From the NCBI GenBank assembly GCA_002300355.1, contig NSGV01000001.1, positions 3,720,001 to 3,784,000 of the forward strand: a DNA stretch of 64,000 nt. Reading direction: 5' to 3'. Below are positions 57,962-64,000 of this stretch, in pieces. This stretch comes from Streptomyces sp. TLI_235 (GTDB lineage: Bacteria > Actinomycetota > Actinomycetes > Streptomycetales > Streptomycetaceae). Every line of letters starts with the position of its first letter. Position 1 is the stretch's first letter. The notes beneath the pieces are model-generated. The model was not told the DNA's origin, did no database searches, and saw nothing but the letters and a program-made list of their open reading frames with translations. Made by a program: the position numbers and the translations under genes.

Positions 57962-58040
57962 GACTAGTCCTTCACTGTGGTGTCGTGCCGGGACGTCGGC
58001 GCCGTTGCCGCACTGCCCTGAGCCTACGCCGCCCAGGGCA

Positions 58041-58077
58041 GAGGCCCCGCCGGTCGCAGCCGACCGGGCGAGGCCTC
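58041..58077 (-). terminator. Hairpin in the gnd-dnaN gap
   Basis: GAGGCC (58041-58046) pairs with GGCCTC (58072-58077), with a further inner GC stem interrupted by a mismatch and a bulge. Confidence 0.45.
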
Positions 58078-58078
58078 G

Positions 58079-58120
58079 TCGTCCACAGGCTGTGGACCGG
58101 TGCGCCCGCCCTGTGGAGAG
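58079..58120. promoter_or_regulatory. Paired DnaA boxes behind dnaN
   Basis: TCGTCCACA (58079-58087) and TGTGGACCG (58091-58099) form an inverted back-to-back pair, with TGTGGAGAG (58112-58120) following. All keep the TCCACA core but only partly match the consensus, so affinity may be modest. They overlap the dnaN terminator zone. Confidence 0.45.
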
Positions 58121-58127
58121 CGGGCGC
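58102..58127 (-). terminator. Terminator directly after dnaN
   Basis: An 8-bp GC stem (58102-58109 with 58120-58127) closes a 10-base loop, 6 bp past the dnaN stop codon. Confidence 0.6.
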
Positions 58128-58133
58128 GGCCGG

Positions 58134-59264
58134 TCAGCCCGACAGCCGGACCGGCATGATCAGGTACTGGTACGCCTCGTCCGCCTCGGCGTCCACCGCG
58201 GGCTTGCCGCTGAGCAGCGCAGGCTTGGTCGGCGTGGTGAAGCTCAGCTGGGCGAAGGCGGAGTCGATGGCCTTGAGGCCCTCCTCCAGGTAGCCCGGGT
58301 TGAACGCGATCGAGATGTCGTCGCCCTCGAGGTCGGCGTCGATCCGCTCGGTGGCCTGTGCGTCGTCGCCGGAGCCGGCCTCCAGGGTCAGCACGCCCTG
58401 CTCGAAGCTGAGCCGGACCGGGGTGTTGCGCTCGGCCACCAGGGAGACGCGCTTGAGCGCCTCCAGGAACGGCTGCGTCTGGATCGCGGCGACGGCCGAG
58501 AACTCCGTCGGGAAGAGGCTGCGGAACTTCGGGAACTCGCCCTCCAGCAGCCGGGTGGTGGTGCGGCGGCCGGCGCCCTCGAAGCCGATCAGGCCCTCGC
58601 CCGCGCCGCCGGAGGCCAGCGCGATGGAGACCGTGTCGCCGCTGCCGAGGGACTTGGCGATGTCCTGCAGGGTCTTGGCGGGGACCAGCGCGACCGCGCT
58701 GATGTCCGGCTGCTCGGGCTTCCACAGCAGCTCGCGGACGGCGAAGCGGTACCGGTCGGTCGCGGCCAGGGTGATCCGGTCGCCCTCGATCTCGACCCGG
58801 ACGCCGGTGAGCACCGGGAGGGTGTCGTCCCGCCCGGCGGCGACGGCGGCCTGGCTGACGGCGGAGGCGAACACGTCGCCGGAGACCGTGCCGGTGGCGG
58901 TCGGCATCGCCGGCAGGGCCGGGTACTCGTCGACCGGGAGGGTCGGCAGGGTGAACCGCGAGCTGCCGCAGACCACGCTGACCCGCATCCCGTCGGTGGA
59001 GATCTCCACCGGCCGGTTCGGCAGGTTGCGGGAGATGTCGTTGAGCAGGCGGCCGGAGACCAGGACCGTGCCGGCCTCCTCGACGTCCGCCTCCAGCTCG
59101 ACCCTGGCCGAGACCTCGTAGTCGAAGCCGGAGAGGGCCAGGGTGCCCTCCTGGGCCGTCAGCAGCAGGCCGGCGAGCACCGGCACCGGCGGCCGCGCCG
59201 GGAGGCTGCGAGCAGCCCAGGCCACCGCCTCCGCGAGGACATCACGCTCCACCCGGAACTTCAC
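58134..59264 (-). CDS. dnaN: DNA polymerase III sliding clamp (beta subunit)
   Basis: This 376-residue clamp has three repeated domains, beginning KFRVERDVLAEAVAWAARSL and ending YQYLIMPVRLSG, where the C-terminal MPVRL is the family hallmark. The dimer encircles DNA and holds the replicase. AGGAGG precedes the GTG start at 59264. It lies on the far side of oriC from dnaA and is read in the same direction, so it probably has its own promoter in or near the oriC region. Confidence 0.98.
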   Translation of the reverse strand: MKFRVERDVLAEAVAWAARSLPARPPVPVLAGLLLTAQEGTLALSGFDYEVSARVELEADVEEAGTVLVSGRLLNDISRNLPNRPVEISTDGMRVSVVCGSSRFTLPTLPVDEYPALPAMPTATGTVSGDVFASAVSQAAVAAGRDDTLPVLTGVRVEIEGDRITLAATDRYRFAVRELLWKPEQPDISAVALVPAKTLQDIAKSLGSGDTVSIALASGGAGEGLIGFEGAGRRTTTRLLEGEFPKFRSLFPTEFSAVAAIQTQPFLEALKRVSLVAERNTPVRLSFEQGVLTLEAGSGDDAQATERIDADLEGDDISIAFNPGYLEEGLKAIDSAFAQLSFTTPTKPALLSGKPAVDAEADEAYQYLIMPVRLSG

Positions 59265-59433
59265 CGGTAACCGCCTCCTGGCTCACTGCTGTGCGCTGCG
59301 CGCTCGATCGTCTCGGTGCACTGGGCCGCCCGGCGCAACCGCCCGGCTTCCAGTTGCCGAGAACAGTCTGACGTACTCCACCGACAGACGGAGCAGATGG
59401 GCGGAAGCAACCCGAACAGATGTCGGGATCCGG

Positions 59434-60005
59434 TTGTCCACAGATTTCGGCCCGCCCCCCTGTTGATCAAGCTCAGGGGTCTCTATGTGTAGTGGTAGTA
59501 GTAGGGCCTGTGGATACGGTGGATAACCCCGTTTCCGCAGGTCAGGCCCGGTATTTTGTCCACAGTCGCTGTGGACGGCGGATGTGGACAACCAGGCCTC
59601 GCTGTGGACGACCGAGAGTTACCCACAGGGCACGCTGAGTATCCACAGGTTATCCCCAGGACTGTCCCCAGATCATGGCCCGGTTATCCACCGGTGTCGA
59701 GCAACATCACGTGACGCCTTTCACACCTGGGGGTGAACATCTGCGCCGTGTTGTCGAACTGTGGATACATCTGTGGAGAACCTGGGGATAACCATCGGTT
59801 TGCTGGGGACAACCGGTGGACAACCCGATCGGCCCACTGGCGGACCGTCAACTTTCCACAGCCTGTGGATAACTGTTGTGCACAAGTCCACAGGCACCTG
59901 ACCTGCGGGGAAGAGCGTAACCCGGACGGCCCTGTGGACGAATTCTGGATAACTCGCCGTCCCCGCACCTGTGGACAGGGGGAAACCGGTCCGTCCTGTG
60001 GATTG
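59434..60005. other. oriC: Replication origin oriC (DnaA-box array)
   Basis: This non-coding region between dnaN and dnaA holds about twenty DnaA boxes or one-base variants. Clear ones (plus-strand positions) are 59434, 59509, 59556, 59570, 59583, 59603, 59639, 59684, 59760, 59772, 59852, 59864, 59876, 59884, 59933, 59970 and 59997. Weaker ones are at 59518, 59619, 59650, 59783, 59804 and 59815. TTGTCCACA, the strong Streptomyces form, occurs at 59434, 59556 and 59583 (minus). The boxes form two clusters separated by about 60 bp (59693-59759) that contain TCACGTGA. The layout between dnaN and dnaA matches the known Streptomyces oriC. Confidence 0.93.
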
Positions 60006-60147
60006 CGCCGCCCCGCGCCGAGCCCGTTCGAATTCATGAACGGATGTTCCATTCGGCGCATTTCCCGCCCCTCGCGCCGTCACCGGGATGCTGCCCCGGC
60101 GTGCGGCCGTCCACACCTGCCGTCGTGTGCCGGCCGCCGGTACGGCG

Positions 60148-60180
60148 AGGGCCCCGCCGACAGTGTGTCGACGGGGCCCT
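60148..60180 (-). terminator. Terminator of dnaA
   Basis: A 15-position stem (60148-60162 with 60166-60180) with one C.A mismatch closes a GTG loop, 40 bp beyond the dnaA stop. Confidence 0.8.
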
Positions 60181-60220
60181 GGAACTCCCGACTGCCGCCC
60201 CTGCAGGGCGGGTTGACGGA

Positions 60221-62059
60221 TCAGCTCTTGATGCGGTTGGTGAGCTCGGTGACCTGGTTGTAGATCGATCGGCGCTCGGCCATCAGCGAGCGGATCTTCC
60301 GGTCGGCGTGCATGACGGTGGTGTGGTCGCGCCCGCCGAACTGTGCGCCGATCTTCGGCAGCGAAAGGTCCGTCAGCTCCCGGCACAGGTACATGGCGAT
60401 CTGGCGGGCCGTCACCAGCACGCGGCTGCGGGAGGAGCCGCAGAGGTCGTCGACACCGAGGCCGAAGTAGGCGGCCGTCTGCTGCATGATCACCTGTGCG
60501 GTGATCTCCGGGCCGGCGTCCTCGTCGCCGCCGGGGATCAGGTCCTTGAGGACGATCCCGGCCAGTTCCAGGTCGACCGGTGCCCGGTTCAGGTTGGCGA
60601 AGGCCGTCACCCGGATCAGCGCGCCCTCCAGCTCGCGGATGTTTCGGGTGATCCGGGAGGCGATGAACTCCAGCACGTCGGCCGGGGCGTTCAGCTGCTC
60701 CTGGATCGCCTTCTTGCGCAGGATCGCGATCCGGGTCTCCAGCTCCGGCGGGGTGACGTCGGTGATCAGCCCCCACTCGAAGCGGTTGCGCAGCCGGTCC
60801 TCCAGGGTGATCAGCTGCTTGGGCGGCCGGTCGGAGGAGAGCACGATCTGCTTGTTGGCGTTGTGCAGGGTGTTGAAGGTGTGGAAGAACTCCTCCTGCG
60901 TGGACTCCTTGCTCGCCAGGAACTGGACGTCGTCCACCAGCAGGATGTCCATGTCCCGGTACCGCTTGCGGAACGCGTCCGCCTTGCCGTCCCGGATCGA
61001 GTTGATGAACTCGTTGGTGAACTCCTCGGAGCTCACGTACCGCACCCGGGTGCCGGGGAAGAGGCTGCGCGAGTAGTGGCCGATGGCGTGCAGCAGGTGC
61101 GTCTTGCCGAGGCCGGACTCGCCGTAGATGAAGAGCGGGTTGTACGCCTTCGCCGGCGCCTCGGCGACCGCGACGGCCGCCGCGTGCGCGAAGCGGTTGC
61201 TCGCGCCGATGACGAAGGTGTCGAAGAGGTACTTGGGGTTCAGCCGGGCCGGCTCGTCCTTGCGGGCGCCGCCCGCCGGGGGAGCGCCGGGCGGCGCGGG
61301 CACGCCGGGGGCCGGGGTGCGCTCGGGCAGCGCCGGGGGAGCCGCGGCCGCCGGCGGGGCAAGGGGCGGCCGGGTGGTGCCGCGGCGGGCGGCGGCCGTC
61401 CGGGGCCGGGCCTCCGAGGGGTCGGGGCCGAGCACCCCGCCGAACAGGTCGCCCTGCGCGGGGTTGCCGGCGGGCAGCCCCTTAGGCCGGGACGCCTCGG
61501 GCTGCCGTTCGGCGGCGGCCGGCGGGGACTGCTCGTACTCGGGCCGGTCCCACTCGGCCGGGCCGGCGGGCCGCTCGCCCCAGGGACGCTGCTCCTCGGC
61601 GTACGGGGCCTGGGCCTGCTCGTAGCGGGGCACGTCGTACCGCTCGGGCTGCTGCTCGTACGGCTGCGGGTGCTCGTAGGGCGTGGGCCCGTAGCGCTCG
61701 GGCTCGCCGTGGTAGGGACGCTCGGACCAGTCCTGGCCGGCCGGCGGGCGCGGCGGCTCGGCCGGCTGCGGCTCGGGCGCGGGGGTGGGCAGCGCGTTGG
61801 CGTCCACCATAACGGCGATCCGGACCGGGCGGGCGAACTCGTAGGTGAGTGCCTCGGTGAGCTGGGGGAGGAGACGCCCCTCCAGCACCTGCTTGGCCCG
61901 CTCGTTGGGGGCCGCCAGCAGGGCGGTGTCGTGCATCATCCACATCGGCTGGGTGCGCCGCAGCCACATCTTGTCGCTGTCCCCGACCCCGGCGTCGTTG
62001 ACCAGCCGCTCGACGACCTTCGCCCAGAGCGGGACGAGATCGCTGTTGACATCAGCCAC
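60221..62059 (-). CDS. dnaA: Chromosomal replication initiator DnaA
   Basis: This 612-residue DnaA is longer than the usual 450-500 because of the acidic/proline domain II (about residues 95-270) typical of Streptomyces. Domain I begins [18 protein letters not shown]. Domain III has Walker [16 protein letters not shown], Walker [10 protein letters not shown], and an arginine finger region FEWGLITDV. Domain IV carries the DnaA signature [20 protein letters not shown]. The GTG start at 62059 is weakly preceded by GAGAAAG; a longer frame to 62149 adds no conserved residues. The promoter and a DnaA box lie upstream at about 62150-62190, which fits autoregulation. Confidence 0.98.
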   Translation of the reverse strand: MADVNSDLVPLWAKVVERLVNDAGVGDSDKMWLRRTQPMWMMHDTALLAAPNERAKQVLEGRLLPQLTEALTYEFARPVRIAVMVDANALPTPAPEPQPAEPPRPPAGQDWSERPYHGEPERYGPTPYEHPQPYEQQPERYDVPRYEQAQAPYAEEQRPWGERPAGPAEWDRPEYEQSPPAAAERQPEASRPKGLPAGNPAQGDLFGGVLGPDPSEARPRTAAARRGTTRPPLAPPAAAAPPALPERTPAPGVPAPPGAPPAGGARKDEPARLNPKYLFDTFVIGASNRFAHAAAVAVAEAPAKAYNPLFIYGESGLGKTHLLHAIGHYSRSLFPGTRVRYVSSEEFTNEFINSIRDGKADAFRKRYRDMDILLVDDVQFLASKESTQEEFFHTFNTLHNANKQIVLSSDRPPKQLITLEDRLRNRFEWGLITDVTPPELETRIAILRKKAIQEQLNAPADVLEFIASRITRNIRELEGALIRVTAFANLNRAPVDLELAGIVLKDLIPGGDEDAGPEITAQVIMQQTAAYFGLGVDDLCGSSRSRVLVTARQIAMYLCRELTDLSLPKIGAQFGGRDHTTVMHADRKIRSLMAERRSIYNQVTELTNRIKS

Positions 62060-62148
62060 TGGTGCACGCTTTCTCGTTCCCCGCGTTCGGGGGCTCAGGG
62101 GACTCGGGGTGCCGGTCCGATCGATGAACAAACCCGACAAGTCCTGCA

Positions 62149-62190
62149 ACGGTAGTCAGCGGGCAGAGCTGATTCAAGTTGTTGTCCACA
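62149..62190 (-). promoter_or_regulatory. dnaA promoter with adjacent DnaA box
   Basis: On the minus strand, TTGAAT (62172-62177) and TACCGT (62149-62154) with a 17-bp spacer form a good -35/-10 pair. The perfect DnaA box TTGTCCACA (62182-62190) ends 4 bp upstream of the -35. This fits repression of dnaA by its own product. Confidence 0.7.
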
Positions 62191-62222
62191 GGCTGTGGGC
62201 GACGGCCGCCGGGGCTGCCGGT

Positions 62223-62252
62223 TTGACCCTCCGGGGCGCTCCCGCGTACCGT
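62223..62252 (+). promoter_or_regulatory. rpmH promoter
   Basis: TTGACC (62223-62228), an 18-bp spacer and TACCGT (62247-62252) form a plus-strand -35/-10 pair about 210 bp before rpmH. It points away from the dnaA promoter, and the pair spans a 402-bp divergent gap. A long 5' leader results; no riboswitch was recognised in it. Confidence 0.65.
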
Positions 62253-62461
62253 AACCAGGTCGAGTTGTCGATGGCCGCTGCCGCATGCCCGCGGGTCCAC
62301 CCGCTTCCACAAGGCGCGCAGCACGGGCGCCGTGGATGGCCTCAACACCAGCAGACCTGGGCCGTTGAGGTGGATTTCCCGTCGAAGGGGAGATCGCGCG
62401 GACGCACGGTGACGGCCAAGCGACGTCCCGTCATCCTACGATTCACCTCAGGAGCCCCCGA

Positions 62462-62599
62462 GTGAGCAAGCGCACCTTCCAGCCGAACAACCGCCGTCGT
62501 GCCAAGACCCACGGCTTCCGGCTCCGGATGCGTACCCGCGCCGGCCGCGCCATCCTGGCCGCTCGCCGTGGCAAGGGCCGCACCAGCCTGTCCGCCTGA
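62462..62599 (+). CDS. rpmH: 50S ribosomal protein L34
   Basis: This 45-residue protein begins [20 protein letters not shown] and ends GKGRTSLSA, with the basic L34 signature throughout. It is part of the large ribosomal subunit, near domain III of 23S rRNA. CAGGAG lies seven bases before the GTG. It is followed after 21 bp by rnpA, as in nearly all bacteria. Confidence 0.98.
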   Translation: MSKRTFQPNNRRRAKTHGFRLRMRTRAGRAILAARRGKGRTSLSA

Positions 62600-62620
62600 T
62601 CCGGCGCACGGGTTCTGATC

Positions 62621-63049
62621 GTGCTGCCCTCCGAGAATCGGCTGCGGCGGCGCCAGGACTTCTCGACCGCGGTCAAACGCGGTCGCCGGGCCGGCAAGCC
62701 CCTGCTGGTCGTCCATCTCGACAGAGAGGGCGGTCGGCCGGGGCGGACGGACCGGGAAAGCGACTGCGACCCGCACGCCGCCGAGGGGAACCCTTCGGCG
62801 CGTGCGGGTTTCGTCGTGAGCAAGGCCGTGGGATCCGCGGTCGTGCGCAATCTGGTGAAGCGTCGCCTTCGTCACCTCGTCCGTGAGCGTCTGCCCCGGC
62901 TGCCCGCAGGTAGCCTGATAGTGGTACGCGCGCTGCCCCCGGCCGGGTCGGCGACGTACCTCGATCTCGAACATGACCTGGATGCGGCGCTGAGGCGTCT
63001 GCTCCGGGCGGAACCGACCGGCAGTGCGCCGACGGGAGCAGGGCGATGA
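62621..63049 (+). CDS. rnpA: Ribonuclease P protein component
   Basis: This 142-residue basic protein has the RnpA signature [20 protein letters not shown] (about residues 66-85), which contains the RNR motif. It supports the RNase P RNA in tRNA 5' processing. It carries an insertion between the first two strands ([20 protein letters not shown]) that is longer than in E. coli but usual in Streptomyces. The GTG start is used, and the stop overlaps the yidD start by 4 bp (ATGA). Confidence 0.97.
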   Translation: MLPSENRLRRRQDFSTAVKRGRRAGKPLLVVHLDREGGRPGRTDRESDCDPHAAEGNPSARAGFVVSKAVGSAVVRNLVKRRLRHLVRERLPRLPAGSLIVVRALPPAGSATYLDLEHDLDAALRRLLRAEPTGSAPTGAGR

Positions 63050-63360
63050 AGTACCTGCTGATGGGGCTGATCAGGCTCTACCAGTGGACGATCAGTCCGC
63101 TGCTCGGGCCGGTGTGCCGTTACTACCCCTCGTGCTCGCACTACGGGTACGAGGCGGTGCGCCTGCACGGTGCGATCAAGGGGAGCGGCCTGACCGCGTG
63201 GCGCATCCTGCGCTGCAACCCCTGGTCACCGGGTGGGGTCGACCATGTGCCACCGCGCAAGCACCCGGTGTGGCACCGCCGGGTCCGCAATCTGCTGAGC
63301 CCGAAGAGTGGGACCGCCGGGCCGGAGCCGGTGGCCAATCCTGATGTCCAAGGAGCCTGA
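63046..63360 (+). CDS. yidD: Membrane protein insertion efficiency factor YidD
   Basis: This 104-residue protein has the YidD family signature: [25 protein letters not shown] near the start, with the conserved cysteines, and [19 protein letters not shown]. YidD is a small amphipathic membrane-associated protein that aids YidC-dependent insertion. It overlaps rnpA and is followed by yidC after 3 bp. Confidence 0.97.
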   Translation: MKYLLMGLIRLYQWTISPLLGPVCRYYPSCSHYGYEAVRLHGAIKGSGLTAWRILRCNPWSPGGVDHVPPRKHPVWHRRVRNLLSPKSGTAGPEPVANPDVQGA

Positions 63361-63363
63361 CCG

Positions 63364-64000
63364 GTGACCTTCTCCTTCCTGAATCCCCTCTACACAGCGG
63401 TGTCCTGGATCATCGTCCAGTTCCACTCGCTGTACAGCCACGTCTTCGATCCTGACGGCGGCTGGGCCTGGGGTCTGTCCATCGTTTCGATGGTGGTCGT
63501 CATCCGGATCTGCCTGATCCCGCTCTTCGTGAAGCAGATCAAGGCGACTCGGGCCATGCAGGCGATCCAGCCGAAGATGAAGGCCATCCAGGAGCGCTAC
63601 AAGAACGACCGGCAGCGCCAGTCCGAAGAGATGATGAAGCTCTACAAGGAGGCGGGCACCAACCCCTTCTCGAGCTGTCTCCCGATCCTGGTCCAGGCTC
63701 CGTTCTTCACCGCGCTCTACGGTGTGCTGGCCTCGGTGGCCGCCGACAAGACGATCGGCGTGATCAACGAGCAGCTGCTGGACAGCGCCAAGCAGGCGCA
63801 CATCTTCGGCGCCCCGCTGTCGGCGACCTTCCTGGGCAGCAGCGAGCTGAGCGTCAAGATCGTCGTCGCGGTGATGATCGTCCTGATGTCGCTGTCGCAG
63901 TTCGTCACCCAGCGCCAGCTGATGACCAAGAACGTCGACCTGACGATCAAGACGCCGTTCATGCAGCAGCAGAAGATGCTGATGTACGTCTTCCCGATCA
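63364..64000 (+). CDS. yidC: Membrane protein insertase YidC/Oxa1, 3' partial
   Basis: The GTG at 63364, 3 bp after the yidD stop, opens a frame still running at the end of the window, with at least 212 codons. It starts [20 protein letters not shown] and continues through the first helices with [20 protein letters not shown], the cytoplasmic loop [18 protein letters not shown], and the conserved [12 protein letters not shown] helix. This is the Gram-positive-type YidC lacking the large N-terminal periplasmic domain. It inserts membrane proteins with or without SecYEG. The C-terminus and its basic tail lie beyond the window. Confidence 0.97.
   Translation, partial: MTFSFLNPLYTAVSWIIVQFHSLYSHVFDPDGGWAWGLSIVSMVVVIRICLIPLFVKQIKATRAMQAIQPKMKAIQERYKNDRQRQSEEMMKLYKEAGTNPFSSCLPILVQAPFFTALYGVLASVAADKTIGVINEQLLDSAKQAHIFGAPLSATFLGSSELSVKIVVAVMIVLMSLSQFVTQRQLMTKNVDLTIKTPFMQQQKMLMYVFPI

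Noticed and set aside
59704..59717. Possible parS (ParB) site in oriC centred on TCACGTGA
   Set aside because: The core matches but only one of six flanking bases fits the 14-bp GTTTCACGTGAAAC consensus, so I do not call it a parS.
59265..60147. CRISPR-like direct repeats in the oriC region
   Set aside because: The repeated units are 9-bp DnaA boxes in both orientations with irregular spacing, not CRISPR repeats.

Overview
The window is a high-GC, actinobacterial chromosome core region and almost certainly comes from a Streptomyces or Kitasatospora relative. The evidence is the very GC-rich third codon positions, the many GTG starts, and an unbroken block with the classic gene order fhaA-fhaB-pstP-ftsW-pbp-pknB, class E sortases, pabA/trpG-like, DUF881, crgA, rhomboid, cyclophilin, DUF5324, DLW-39, DUF3566, gyrA, gyrB, DUF721, recF, gnd, dnaN, oriC, dnaA, rpmH, rnpA, yidD, yidC. 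I cannot separate the two genera from sequence alone. I see no insertion sequence, prophage, integrase, CRISPR array or rRNA.

Region 1 (1-30 kb) is more accessory. It holds a partial polytopic glycosyltransferase, paaN with a TetR-type (PaaR-like) operator, a GT2-GtrA protein, an FAD hydroxylase, a CGNR regulator, a secreted S53 (sedolisin) peptidase and an HTH protein. A VOC-PPOX pair, an NlpC/P60-like wall hydrolase, an FUSC-TrmH pair and an HTTM-DUF5819 pair follow. The region ends with a J-domain/rhodanese fusion, a SpoIIE-type phosphatase fused to an anti-sigma-type ATPase, two membrane proteins (one MprF-like), a two-component system and a second, larger S53 peptidase with three C-terminal repeats.

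Region 2 (30-43 kb) starts after a tRNA-Leu. It is the Ser/Thr kinase and cell-wall elongation operon: two FHA proteins, PP2C phosphatase, SEDS protein, class B PBP and PASTA kinase. A 39-codon ORF missed by length cut-offs is wedged, translationally coupled, between fhaB and pstP. Two sortases, a glutamine amidotransferase and a 56-aa membrane protein, DUF881 and crgA follow.

Region 3 (43-64 kb) is the replication-origin neighbourhood: tRNA-Ala and tRNA-Ile, gyrase, recF, dnaN, an oriC with about twenty DnaA boxes, dnaA, then the divergent rpmH-rnpA-yidD-yidC operon, which runs off the end. DnaA boxes also lie outside oriC: a dyad cluster beside crgA, three boxes inside a broken Rha/antirepressor-like gene near 47.3 kb, a pair behind dnaN and one box at the dnaA promoter. 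Together they look like a dispersed DnaA titration/regulation landscape, and they are the most interesting non-coding signal here.
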